From the NCBI GenBank assembly GCA_028723525.1, contig JAQYET010000037.1, forward strand, positions 1-55,393: 55,393 bases of DNA, written 5' to 3'. Of the stretch, positions 1 to 7,698 are shown piece after piece (positions within the stretch are counted from its first letter, which is position 1; each line of letters opens with the position of its first letter). Made by a program: the position numbers and the translations under genes. A model generated the notes under the pieces. The model did not search any database. It had not been told where the DNA came from and worked only from the letters and a program-made list of their open reading frames with translations. Source of the DNA: Prevotellaceae bacterium (GTDB lineage Bacteria; Bacteroidota; Bacteroidia; Bacteroidales; Bacteroidaceae).

Positions 1-363
1 TTTCTCCTTGATGAGCATATCCAGCCTTTCAATAAGCATACAGCGAGTCTGCACGCTCCCTTGGAACAGTTCTTTCACATCGGTTGCATCAAACGGGCAA
101 CCTTTGGAAAGCAATGATTGATAAGCCGACTGAACAGACAACAGCAAACTCTCCAACCTGCCGTTTATCTCCACCGCCTCACGGCTCTTTCCGTCCATTC
201 TACTTTCACGGGGATTCCACAAATCAGGATTGCAGGAGAGTTTACAACTGAACTGCGCAACATTCCTTCCAAGTGTGATACGTCCCATAATCGGAGCCTT
301 CCCTGACTTGTCAAGACCGCTCTTTTTAAGGTAGAGCAACACCTTCATCTTTTCATTTTTCAT
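1..363 (-). CDS. Tyrosine site-specific integrase, N-terminal part (3' end outside window)
   Basis: An open frame runs from an ATG at 363-361 on the minus strand to the window edge (121 codons) with no stop. The protein begins MKNEKMKVLLYLKKSG and continues with PIMGRITLGR, AQFSCKLSCNPDLWNPRE and a KSREAVEINGRL stretch. This is the arm-binding/SAM-like N-terminal pattern of integrases carried by Bacteroidetes conjugative and mobilisable transposons. The catalytic domain (R-H-R-Y) lies beyond base 1, so activity cannot be judged. These enzymes cut and join short att sites to move the element. The gene points out of the window, so the body of the element is probably to the left and its end lies in the gene-free stretch after 363. 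The family call rests on recognition of the N-terminal pattern. Confidence 0.85.
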   Translation of the reverse strand, partial: MKNEKMKVLLYLKKSGLDKSGKAPIMGRITLGRNVAQFSCKLSCNPDLWNPRESRMDGKSREAVEINGRLESLLLSVQSAYQSLLSKGCPFDATDVKELFQGSVQTRCMLIERLDMLIKEK

Positions 364-382
364 ACGCTTTAATTTTTATGGG

Positions 383-390
383 CAAAGTTA
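383..390 (-). promoter_or_regulatory. Possible -7 box of the integrase promoter
   Basis: On the minus strand this reads TAACTTTG, matching the Bacteroidetes -7 consensus TAnnTTTG, 20 bp before the integrase ATG. No clear TTTG is seen at the -33 position. The surrounding GTAACTTTGC also fits the GTANNTTTGC core of CTnDOT-type att sites, so the two readings cannot be separated here. Confidence 0.45.
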
Positions 391-461
391 CCCGAATTAA
401 AGCGTTCCTCACTTATGCAGAAAACTGCCGACCGAAGCAACAGCCACACGACCGAAAATAA

Positions 462-526
462 TTCAGTTACCGAACATTACTCCATCGTTACCTATCCCAA
501 AATCAGGTAATGCTTTGGTAACTGAA
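462..526. repeat. Imperfect inverted repeat upstream of the integrase
   Basis: The arms are TTCAGTTACCGAACATTAC at 462-480 and GTAATGCTTTGGTAACTGAA at 507-526. The reverse complement of the second reads TTCAGTTACCAAAGCATTAC, so the arms match apart from a few central bases. Placed about 100-160 bp before the integrase start, such a repeat could be integrase arm sites or a regulator operator. No function is proven. Confidence 0.55.
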
Positions 527-661
527 CTTCTGCCTAAATCTGCATATTCCCGCCCTTTTTGAAAAGAGTACTTCTATGCAAATCGTTCCGTTTCTCACTC
601 ATTATCAGTTAGTTTACGCCAACTTCGATTTCTCTTCATTTTCAGTGATTAGTTACATGGT

Positions 662-742
662 AATTTCGCCCAATTTACTTTCCAATTTCGCCCAAATTAC
701 CGGTCAGATTTTCCTGTCTTGGTTTGCAATTTAGCATGTATT
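662..742. repeat. Degenerate 22-bp-period quadruplet array (copy 0)
   Basis: Four 15-bp units start at 662, 684, 706 and 728, exactly 22 bp apart: AATTTCGCCCAATTT, AATTTCGCCCAAATT, AGATTTTCCTGTCTT and AATTTAGCATGTATT. The first two are close to the core seen in the four intact arrays; the last two have decayed. All three spacers keep the family rule of a purine first and a pyrimidine last, and the first (ACTTTCC) is identical to a spacer in the array at 32492. Total length is 81 bp, as in the other copies. Confidence 0.65.
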
Positions 743-970
743 GGTTTACATAAAATCGTTTATTGGAACGCGTTTTCTTTTATTTGCCATTGATGGTATG
801 CTTCACCACGGCTTTAATTCGCCTGCCGGCATCTGCACTGCCATTACATTTTGACGTACCCCGCTACGCCTTCGATGAAATGCCAACACATCTGCTCAAC
901 AATCGAACAAAATAAGTTAAGGGCCATGATGACCGATTTGGTTTTACGGAATACTTGTGTTTATGTATGA

Positions 971-1017
971 TTTACGGTCATTCGCGTTAAATATCTTTCA
1001 GCGCGAATGACCGTAAA
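971..1017. repeat. Perfect 16-bp inverted repeat
   Basis: TTTACGGTCATTCGCG at 971-986 is the exact reverse complement of 1002-1017, with a 15-nt loop. It lies 68 bp after the stop of the minus-strand alcohol dehydrogenase. As a terminator for that gene it lacks a T-run. It could equally be a protein-binding site at the element junction. Confidence 0.7.
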
Positions 1018-1084
1018 GCGGATGTAAAGCGTCAGTAAATGTTTTTTTTGCTTGGTTTTCCCGGCGTGTCTTTTCGACAGGCTT

Positions 1085-2266
1085 TTATTTCGCAAGTCGA
1101 TATATTTCAATCATTTCTTTCCTGCCGAGCTTCTCAAGTGAGCCGATGGTGATGCTACCTCCGCGGCTGCATTTGTCTGCCAGCAACTCTATCTCGTCGT
1201 CGGTTACGTCGCGCCCCATGAGTTCTTTCATTGTTATGGGCATGCCAATCTCGTGCAGGAAGTGCTCAAACGCCGCGATACCCTTCTCTGCCGTCTGTTC
1301 GGGAGATGTGAAATCGTTCTCCACACCCATTACGTTAACGGCGAAACGCACGAAGCGCGAGGTGTGACGCGGCAGCATGTAGCGCGCCCAACTCGACCAT
1401 ATCGCTGCGAGTCCGGCACCGTGGGTCACTCCGAACAGTGCGCTCAGTTCGTGTTCGAGGCGGTGAGTGGCGAAGTCTTTCTCGAGCCCGCACTCTGTAA
1501 GATTGTTGTGCGAGAGGCTGCCTGCCCACATTATCTGCGCCCGTGCACGGTAATCCTGCGGGTTGCGCATCACGTCGAGGGTGCAGTCTTTCACCGTTCG
1601 CAGCAGTGCTTCGGCAATGGCGTCGGTCAGGGTCATGTCCTGATGACGGCAGAAATAACGCTCAAGGGTGTGCATTATGATGTCGGTTGCCCCGGAAGCG
1701 GTCTGGTAAGGCGGCAGTGTGAATGTCCTTTCGGGGTTCATTATGGCGAAACGGCAGCGGCACAGGTCGCTGTTCACACCGCGTTTGAGCAGCCCCTCGT
1801 CTTTTGTTATCACGCAACTGTCGCTCATCTCGCTGCCCGCAGCGGGTATGGTGAGCACTGCTCCGATTGGCAGAGCCGCCTGCGGAGAAGCCTTGCCCTC
1901 CCAAAAGTCCCACACGTCGCCGTCGTAGCATACGCCGTAGGCTATCGCCTTGGCAGAGTCGATGACACTTCCGCCGCCGATGGCAAGGATGAAATCGATG
2001 CCCTCTTTGCGGCAAAGTTCGATGCCCTCATACACCTTTGATAGCAGAGGGTTGGGAACAACGCCTCCCAACTCGGTGTGAACGATGCCCCCTTCGTCGA
2101 GAAGTCGCAGCATCTTGTCGAGCAATCCGCTTTTCTTCGCACTGCTTCCGCCGTAGTGTACGAGCACATTACTGCCGCCGTATTTCTTCACAAGGTCAGC
2201 CGCTTTCTCCTCCGATTGGCTGCCAAACACCACTTGCGTGGGGGAATAATAATTGAAGTCTTTCAT
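1085..2266 (-). CDS. Iron-containing alcohol dehydrogenase (YqhD/BdhA-like)
   Basis: A 393-residue group III alcohol dehydrogenase, which should reduce aldehydes to alcohols with NAD(P)H in the cytoplasm. The N-terminus MKDFNYYSPTQVVFG is typical of the YqhD/BdhA branch. The nucleotide loop GGGSVIDSAKAIA lies near residue 97. The metal site is visible as Asp and His in ATDIIMHTLE, His in ATHRLEHELSA and His in GVTHGAGLA. The start was set at 2266 because the -7 box at 2290-2297 lies between it and the in-frame upstream ATG at 2332, which would sit before the transcription start. It is a single gene, divergent from the nuo operon. The natural substrate is not evident; relatives act on butyraldehyde, methylglyoxal and other short aldehydes. 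Confidence 0.93.
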   Translation of the reverse strand: MKDFNYYSPTQVVFGSQSEEKAADLVKKYGGSNVLVHYGGSSAKKSGLLDKMLRLLDEGGIVHTELGGVVPNPLLSKVYEGIELCRKEGIDFILAIGGGSVIDSAKAIAYGVCYDGDVWDFWEGKASPQAALPIGAVLTIPAAGSEMSDSCVITKDEGLLKRGVNSDLCRCRFAIMNPERTFTLPPYQTASGATDIIMHTLERYFCRHQDMTLTDAIAEALLRTVKDCTLDVMRNPQDYRARAQIMWAGSLSHNNLTECGLEKDFATHRLEHELSALFGVTHGAGLAAIWSSWARYMLPRHTSRFVRFAVNVMGVENDFTSPEQTAEKGIAAFEHFLHEIGMPITMKELMGRDVTDDEIELLADKCSRGGSITIGSLEKLGRKEMIEIYRLAK

Positions 2267-2289
2267 AATTACTGATAATGTTACGAATG

Positions 2290-2297
2290 CAAAAGTA
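2290..2297 (-). promoter_or_regulatory. -7 box for the alcohol dehydrogenase gene
   Basis: The minus strand reads TACTTTTG (TAnnTTTG consensus) 23 bp before the chosen ATG. The -33 region is T-rich without a clean TTTG. The box supports the short start of the downstream gene. Confidence 0.6.
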
Positions 2298-2447
2298 GGA
2301 AAAATAATCGTGAAAAGAGATGTTTCGGGCAAAAAAATGTTGTCATTTCAGGCGGTAATAAGCACTGCCGGCATTGCTGTCGGAGCGTTTTAACGCAAGT
2401 TTAAGACTAAAAGGCAGCGGTAAGTCATCTTTTTCCCTTTTTAACTC

Positions 2448-2476
2448 TTTGGTTTGTGAATAAATTGTTACCTTTG
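2448..2476 (+). promoter_or_regulatory. Promoter of the nuo operon
   Basis: TTTG at 2448-2451 and TACCTTTG at 2469-2476 are separated by 17 bp, slightly under the usual 19-20. The leader to nuoA is about 40 nt and A-rich, as is common in Bacteroidetes where strong Shine-Dalgarno sequences are rare. Confidence 0.65.
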
Positions 2477-2521
2477 CAGCCGATTAAGAAATCTAAGAAA
2501 ATAAACAAATTCTAAATCTTT

Positions 2522-2872
2522 ATGAATTTTACTCTTTTGATTACCGTCTTTCTGACGGCTATCGTGTTGGTGGCAGGGGCTTATGTCATAGCAAAACTCA
2601 TAGGTCCCCGTTCTTACAACAAGGTGAAGGGTGAGCCTTTTGAGTGTGGTATTCCCACACGTGGTTCGTCATGGATACCGATGAGCGTAGGTTACTATCT
2701 GTTTGCAATCCTGTTCCTCATGTTCGATGTGGAAACTCTTTTTCTCTATCCGTGGGCGGTGGTTGTTAAGCAGTATGGCTCAATGGCTTTGGTGAGCATT
2801 GGGTTCTTTCTCTTAGTACTTGTATTTGGCTTGGCATACGCCTGGCGGAAAGGAGCGTTGGAATGGAAGTGA
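2522..2872 (+). CDS. nuoA: NADH-quinone oxidoreductase subunit A
   Basis: A 116-residue inner-membrane subunit of complex I. Three hydrophobic helices are visible: an N-terminal one, one at SVGYYLFAILFLMFDVET, and one near the C-terminus. The conserved matrix-side loop contains KGEPFECGIP with the typical Cys, and FDVETLFLYPWA is the signature of the second helix. NuoA helps form the quinone chamber and the first proton-coupling region with NuoH, J and K. It is the first gene of an eleven-subunit operon and its 3' end overlaps nuoB by 10 bp, suggesting translational coupling. Confidence 0.96.
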   Translation: MNFTLLITVFLTAIVLVAGAYVIAKLIGPRSYNKVKGEPFECGIPTRGSSWIPMSVGYYLFAILFLMFDVETLFLYPWAVVVKQYGSMALVSIGFFLLVLVFGLAYAWRKGALEWK

Positions 2873-3612
2873 GAAAACCGAAAATCAAAAGCATTCCTTA
2901 CGCAGAGTTTAAGGACAATGAGGGGCTTGAGAAAATCGTAGAAAAACTCCACGAGGGTGGGGTTAACGTGGTTACGGGCAATCTCGACCAACTCATCAAC
3001 TGGGGGCGTTCCAACTCCCTGTGGTCACTTACATTCGCCACGAGTTGCTGCGGTATTGAGTTTATGGCTGTGGGCTGCGCCCGTTACGACTTTGCGCGTT
3101 TCGGATTTGAGGTTACTCGTAACTCGCCACGTCAGGCAGACCTCATCATGTGTGCCGGTACGATAACCCATAAGATGGCTCCCGCACTGAAGCGTCTGTA
3201 TGACGAGATGGCAGAACCCAAGTATGTGATAGCCGTGGGAGGATGTGCCATAAGCGGCGGTCCGTTCAAGTCGAGCTACCACGTGGTGAAAGGCATCGAG
3301 GAAATCGTGCCCGTGGATGTGTTCATTCCCGGCTGTCCGCCGCGCCCCGAGGCAATCCTGTATGGCATGATGCAGCTTCAGCGCAAGGTGAAAGTGGAGA
3401 AATTCTTCGGCGGTGCCAACCACAAGCAGACCAAAGAGGAGCGCGAACTCGGACTGAGTAACGAGGCTCTGATGTATGGCAAGAAGCCTATCGTGGTGAC
3501 TGATGTGCCGGAAGGCTTCAAAATGGAACGCGAGAATATTGACGGAAAGGCTTGCTGCAACAAGCAGGTCGCACCCGAAGTTCAACCAAATGCAGAGGAG
3601 GAGACGAAATGA
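2863..3612 (+). CDS. nuoB: NADH-quinone oxidoreductase subunit B
   Basis: A 249-residue peripheral-arm subunit that carries cluster N2, the last iron-sulfur centre before quinone. The ligands are visible: the Cys pair at 62-63 (ATSCCGIEFM), Cys128 (GGCAISGG) and Cys158 (PGCPPRPEA). The conserved core ends near residue 175. The remaining residues form a charged tail that includes a second Cys pair (KACCNK), longer than in Escherichia coli. The tail is probably lineage-specific; its role is unknown. The start overlaps nuoA, and the stop TGA shares bases with the nuoCD start (ATGA). Confidence 0.96.
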   Translation: MEVRKPKIKSIPYAEFKDNEGLEKIVEKLHEGGVNVVTGNLDQLINWGRSNSLWSLTFATSCCGIEFMAVGCARYDFARFGFEVTRNSPRQADLIMCAGTITHKMAPALKRLYDEMAEPKYVIAVGGCAISGGPFKSSYHVVKGIEEIVPVDVFIPGCPPRPEAILYGMMQLQRKVKVEKFFGGANHKQTKEERELGLSNEALMYGKKPIVVTDVPEGFKMERENIDGKACCNKQVAPEVQPNAEEETK

Positions 3613-5171
3613 AATTAGAGAACATAATATTCGACTTCGACAAGTTCGCCACCGAAATGACGAACCTGAAAGAGAAGAAACACTTCGACTACCTTATTAC
3701 AATAATAGGAGAGGACTTCGGAGAAGAAGGACTCGGATGTATATATATCCTTGAAAACACCGACACCAACGAGCGAATAAGCGTGAAGATGTTGGCAAAG
3801 CAGGTGGGAGACGACTACGTGATACCCTCCACATATTATATATGGAAATGTGCCGACTTGCTGGAACGTGAGGTGTATGACTTCTACGGCATAAAGTTCC
3901 TCGGTCATCCCGACATGCGCCGACTCTATCTGAGAAACGACTTCGAGGGTTATCCGTTTAGGAAAGACTATAAGGCTAAGGAGAGTTACTCGCTTGAAGA
4001 CGACCAAGAGCCTGACTATGGACTGGAATATTCGCTTGATGACGCCGGTAAACTCGTGTCTAAGCAGAATAAAATGTTCACCGACGACGACTACGTAATC
4101 AACATCGGACCGCAGCACCCCTCAACTCACGGCGTACTGCGACTGCAGACTGTCATCGACGGTGAGACCATAAAGAAGATTTATCCGCATCTGGGATATA
4201 TACACCGTGGCATAGAAAAGATGTGCGAGGAATATACTTATCCGCAGACACTCGCACTCACCGACCGCCTCAACTATCTTGCGGCGATGATGCACCGCCA
4301 TGCTTTGGTGGGAGTGATAGAGGAGGCTATGGGCATAGAACTGAGCGACCGCATAAAGTATATACGCACTATCATGGACGAGTTGCAGCGTATCGACGGA
4401 CACTTGCTGTATCTTGGCTGTTGCGCTCAGGACCTCGGTGCGCTCACCGCATTCCTCTACTGCATGCGCGACCGTGAGCATGTGCTCAACGTTATGGAGG
4501 AAACCACGGGCGGACGACTTATACAGAACTACTACCGCATCGGCGGTCTGCAGGACGACATCGACCCGAACTTCGTGGAGAACGTGAAGAAACTCTGTGA
4601 ATATCTTAAACCAATGATAAAGGAATACATGGATGTGTTTGGCGATAACGTCATCACACACCAGCGTTTCGAGAACGTGGGAAAGATGGACAAGGAGAAT
4701 ATCATCAGTTACGGAGTGTCCGGTGCTTCGGGACGTGCAAGCGACTGGAAGAACGATGTGCGCAAGAACCATCCATACGACATGTACGACAAGGTGGAGT
4801 GGGAACAGGTTACGTGCGACACCTGCGACTCTATGGGACGCTATATGATACGTATCAACGAACTGAAGCAGAGCATACGCATCATCGAACAGCTGATAGA
4901 CAATATCCCGGAGGGAGAATACTACATCAAGCAGAAGCCTGTGATAAAGGTTCCTGAAGGACAATGGTACTTCTCTGTGGAGGGAACGAGCGGTGAGATT
5001 GGTGTATATCTCGACTCACGCGGTGACAAGACACCGTACAGGTTGAAACTGCGCCCGATGGGACTGACACTTATCGGAGCAATGGACGAGATGTTGCGCG
5101 GCGAGAAGATTGCCGACCTCGTTACCACCGGAGCGGCGTTAGACTTCGTTATTCCTGACATTGACCGCTAA
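3609..5171 (+). CDS. nuoCD: Fused NADH-quinone oxidoreductase subunits C and D
   Basis: A 520-residue fusion. Residues 1 to about 150 are NuoC (30-kDa subunit; EREVYDFYGIKFLGHPDMRR is its signature). From INIGPQHPSTHGVLRL onward it is NuoD (49-kDa subunit), which forms the quinone-reduction site with NuoB and derives from the large subunit of NiFe hydrogenase. The His of GPQHPSTHG and the downstream Tyr that contact quinone in the family appear to be present. The start ATG at 3609 overlaps the nuoB stop by the ATGA arrangement; an in-frame ATG at 3552 lies inside nuoB and is less likely. The fusion is common in Bacteroidetes and enterobacteria. Confidence 0.95.
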   Translation: MKLENIIFDFDKFATEMTNLKEKKHFDYLITIIGEDFGEEGLGCIYILENTDTNERISVKMLAKQVGDDYVIPSTYYIWKCADLLEREVYDFYGIKFLGHPDMRRLYLRNDFEGYPFRKDYKAKESYSLEDDQEPDYGLEYSLDDAGKLVSKQNKMFTDDDYVINIGPQHPSTHGVLRLQTVIDGETIKKIYPHLGYIHRGIEKMCEEYTYPQTLALTDRLNYLAAMMHRHALVGVIEEAMGIELSDRIKYIRTIMDELQRIDGHLLYLGCCAQDLGALTAFLYCMRDREHVLNVMEETTGGRLIQNYYRIGGLQDDIDPNFVENVKKLCEYLKPMIKEYMDVFGDNVITHQRFENVGKMDKENIISYGVSGASGRASDWKNDVRKNHPYDMYDKVEWEQVTCDTCDSMGRYMIRINELKQSIRIIEQLIDNIPEGEYYIKQKPVIKVPEGQWYFSVEGTSGEIGVYLDSRGDKTPYRLKLRPMGLTLIGAMDEMLRGEKIADLVTTGAALDFVIPDIDR

Positions 5172-5204
5172 TAGAAAACTTATAATAGAAAACAGATAAT
5201 CATT

Positions 5205-6293
5205 ATGTTTGACTTTAATATAGTTACACAATGGTTCGACGGGTTGCTTCGCCAAACCCTTGGCTTGAGCGATTTTTGGTCGATTTTTATTGAGTGTGTG
5301 ACCGTGGGAGCACTCATTCTCGCTGCCTACGCACTCATCGCTATAGTGTTGATATTCATGGAGCGTAAGGTGTGTGCCTACTTCCAGTGCCGTCTCGGTC
5401 CGATGCGTGTCGGTCCGTGGGGTGTGCTGCAGGTGATTGCCGACGTGCTGAAGATGCTTATCAAGGAAATTTTCTTCGTTGACAAGGCAGACAAGTTCCT
5501 TTATCTCATTGCTCCGGTCTTCGTAATCATGGCTTCGGTGGGCACGTTCTCGTTCCTTCCTTGGAACAAGGGTGCCATTGTGCTCGACTTCAACGTAGGT
5601 ATCTTCCTCCTCACTGCCGTTTCTTCCGTCGGCGTGGTGGGAATGTTCATGGCAGGTTGGGGCTCCAACAACAAGTATTCGGTTGTGAGTGCCATGCGTG
5701 GTGCAGTGCAGATGATTTCTTACGAGATGTCGCTATGCCTCTGTCTCATTTCTGCCGTGATACTTACAGGAACGATGCAGATGAGCGGAATTGTAGAGGC
5801 GCAGACCGGTCCGTGGCAGTGGCTCATCTTCAAGGGGCACATCCCGGCTATAATTGCTTTCCTCGTGTTCCTCGTTGCTGGTAATGCTGAGGCTAACCGC
5901 GGTCCTTTCGACCTCGCAGAGGCTGAGAGCGAACTTACTGCCGGCTATCACACGGAGTATTCAGGTATGGGTTTCGGCTTCTACTACTTGGCTGAATACC
6001 TCAACCTTTTCGTTATCTCAGGCATCGCTTCTACCGTATTCCTCGGTGGTTGGGCTCCGGTGAACATCGGTATAGCCGGTTTCGACGGTGTTATGGACAT
6101 GATTCCCGGTTTTGTATGGTTCTTCGGCAAGACATTCCTCGTGGTTTGGCTTCTGATGTGGATACGTTGGACATTCCCACGTCTGCGCATTGACCAGATA
6201 CTTAAATTAGAATGGAAATATCTAATGCCCATTTCTCTCATCAACATTGTGCTGATGATGGTCATCGTGGCTCTGGGTATATATATTAAATAA
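5205..6293 (+). CDS. nuoH: NADH-quinone oxidoreductase subunit H
   Basis: A 362-residue membrane subunit with about eight transmembrane helices. It joins the peripheral arm to the membrane arm and lines the quinone channel. Signature stretches include ERKVCAYFQCRLGPMRVGP after the first helix, NRGPFDLAEAESELTAGYHTEYSG in the middle (rich in the acidic residues implicated in energy coupling), and WIRWTFPRLRIDQ near the C-terminus. It follows nuoCD after 33 bp and precedes nuoI by 10 bp. Confidence 0.96.
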   Translation: MFDFNIVTQWFDGLLRQTLGLSDFWSIFIECVTVGALILAAYALIAIVLIFMERKVCAYFQCRLGPMRVGPWGVLQVIADVLKMLIKEIFFVDKADKFLYLIAPVFVIMASVGTFSFLPWNKGAIVLDFNVGIFLLTAVSSVGVVGMFMAGWGSNNKYSVVSAMRGAVQMISYEMSLCLCLISAVILTGTMQMSGIVEAQTGPWQWLIFKGHIPAIIAFLVFLVAGNAEANRGPFDLAEAESELTAGYHTEYSGMGFGFYYLAEYLNLFVISGIASTVFLGGWAPVNIGIAGFDGVMDMIPGFVWFFGKTFLVVWLLMWIRWTFPRLRIDQILKLEWKYLMPISLINIVLMMVIVALGIYIK

Positions 6294-6303
6294 GGTATAG
6301 AAT

Positions 6304-6837
6304 ATGGAAAACAACAAATCATATTTCAGAGAGGTTGGGAGTGCAATGAAGACTCTTTGCGTCGGAATGAAGACAACGCTGAAGGAGTATTTCTTGCCTA
6401 AGTCAACCGAACAATACCCTGAAAATCGCAAGACAACGCTGCATGTGGCACAACGCCACCGCGGAAGGCTTGTATTCAAGCGCGGAGAGGACGGCGCATA
6501 CAAGTGCACCTCATGCCTTATGTGTGAGAAAGCTTGTCCGAACGGCACTATAAAGATTGTGTCGGAGATGGTTACAAACGAGGAAACCGGCAGGAAGAAG
6601 CGCGAACTGCGCGACTATCGCTACGACCTTGGCGACTGCATGTTCTGCCAGTTGTGCACCAATGCCTGCAACTTTGACGCCATCGAGTTCACAAACGATT
6701 TCGAGAATGCGGTGTTCGACCGCGACGCTCTCGTGCTTCATCTTGACAAGGAAGTGTATAAGGGCGGTTCGTTACCCAGCCTTATAGGAGGCGGGGCACC
6801 GATGGAAATCGGTAAGTTTAATACTAAAAAGAAGTAA
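6304..6837 (+). CDS. nuoI: NADH-quinone oxidoreductase subunit I
   Basis: A 177-residue ferredoxin-like subunit that binds clusters N6a and N6b. Two complete CxxCxxCxxxC motifs are seen: Cys68, 71, 74 and 78, and Cys112, 115, 118 and 122. They pass electrons to N2 in NuoB. Because nuoE, nuoF and nuoG are absent, these clusters are probably the electron entry point of this complex, as proposed for ferredoxin- or flavodoxin-dependent 11-subunit relatives; that is inference here. The second motif is followed by FDAIEFTNDFE, as in the family. Confidence 0.95.
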   Translation: MENNKSYFREVGSAMKTLCVGMKTTLKEYFLPKSTEQYPENRKTTLHVAQRHRGRLVFKRGEDGAYKCTSCLMCEKACPNGTIKIVSEMVTNEETGRKKRELRDYRYDLGDCMFCQLCTNACNFDAIEFTNDFENAVFDRDALVLHLDKEVYKGGSLPSLIGGGAPMEIGKFNTKKK

Positions 6838-6843
6838 AGAGAA

Positions 6844-7356
6844 ATGGCTAATATAATCGTATTCGCAATTCTCGCAGTGGTAATCCTTGGCTCTGCCATT
6901 CTCTGTGTTACCACTAAGCGTATAATGAGGGCGGCAACGTTCCTGTTGTTCGTGCTCTTCGGTGTTGCAGGTCTTTATTTCCTGCTTGGATACACCTACC
7001 TCGGAGCGGCACAGATTTCCGTATATGCCGGCGGTGTCACGATACTTTATGTCTTCGCTATTCAACTTGTGAACAAGCGAACACTGCAAGGTCTTGTGGA
7101 GAATGTCAAGGGAAGCCGCGTGGTTTTCGGTGCCCTTGTCACCCTCGTCGGACTCATCACCGTGGTGGTAGTATTCCTTAAAAATCAGTTCATCAATAAT
7201 TTCGCAAAACTTCCCGATGTTGAAATACCTGTGGAAACAATCGGAAACCAACTCGTTGGTGCCGAGAAGTTCGGCTACGTATTGCCTTTCGAGTTCATTT
7301 CGGTGTTCCTTCTGGCATGTATCATCGGCGGTATTGTAATTTCAAGAAAGGATTAA
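6844..7356 (+). CDS. nuoJ: NADH-quinone oxidoreductase subunit J
   Basis: A 170-residue membrane subunit with about five hydrophobic helices (MANIIVFAILAVVILGSAI at the start, IISVFLLACIIGG-type helix at the end). The conserved third helix YLGAAQISVYAGGVTILYVF, which contains the pi-bulge region important for coupling, is intact. It is placed 6 bp after nuoI and 3 bp before nuoK, and is expected to be translated in a chain with them. Confidence 0.94.
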   Translation: MANIIVFAILAVVILGSAILCVTTKRIMRAATFLLFVLFGVAGLYFLLGYTYLGAAQISVYAGGVTILYVFAIQLVNKRTLQGLVENVKGSRVVFGALVTLVGLITVVVVFLKNQFINNFAKLPDVEIPVETIGNQLVGAEKFGYVLPFEFISVFLLACIIGGIVISRKD

Positions 7357-7359
7357 GCA

Positions 7360-7671
7360 ATGATGGTACCAGTAGAATATTATTTCGTGTTGTCTGCACT
7401 GTTGTTCTTCATTGGGGTTTACGGCTTCATTTCCCGCCGCAATCTCATTGCCATGCTCATTTCTGTTGAGCTGATACTCAACTCTGTGGATATAAACTTT
7501 GCCGCTTTCAACCGCATACTCTATCCGGGCATGCTCGACGGTTTCTTCTTCACTCTCTTCTCGATAGGCGTGAGTGCTGCAGAGACTGCAGTGGCAATAG
7601 CTATTATTATCAATGTCTTCCGCAATTTCAACAGCGACTCGGTTGACAGCATCAAAGAACTTAGAAATTAA
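7360..7671 (+). CDS. nuoK: NADH-quinone oxidoreductase subunit K
   Basis: A 103-residue subunit with three transmembrane helices, related to MrpC. The two buried glutamates needed for proton transfer in this family are visible in LISVELILNS and SAAETAVAIAI. Two consecutive ATG codons (7360 and 7363) both fit. It is about the usual length. Confidence 0.95.
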   Translation: MMVPVEYYFVLSALLFFIGVYGFISRRNLIAMLISVELILNSVDINFAAFNRILYPGMLDGFFFTLFSIGVSAAETAVAIAIIINVFRNFNSDSVDSIKELRN

Positions 7672-7698
7672 AATCAGTAAAGTTTCAGAACTTCAATT

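Larger units (their letters stand above)
364..1084. other. 721-bp gene-free region at the putative mobile-element junction
   Basis: No convincing gene is visible between the integrase and the alcohol dehydrogenase. The region holds an imperfect inverted repeat (462-480 / 507-526), a degenerate copy of the 22-bp-period array (662-742), short frames on both strands around 793-930 without support, and a perfect 16-bp inverted repeat (971-986 / 1002-1017). The position next to an outward-reading integrase suggests that an attachment site lies here, but the core cannot be located from one junction. Confidence 0.6.

Noticed and set aside
382..391. GTAACTTTGC (minus strand) as a CTnDOT-type attachment core
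   Set aside because: It fits the core pattern but is only 20 bp from the integrase start and equally matches the -7 promoter box, which is the simpler reading.
793..930. Two short overlapping frames on opposite strands (about 40 codons on plus, about 27 on minus) in the integrase junction region
   Set aside because: Both look somewhat protein-like, but neither has a recognisable family, a clear start signal or a promoter. They may be remnants of mobile-element genes; not enough to call.
1253..2041. 262-codon plus-strand open frame opposite the alcohol dehydrogenase gene
   Set aside because: It is the antisense shadow of a well-supported gene and has no family resemblance.
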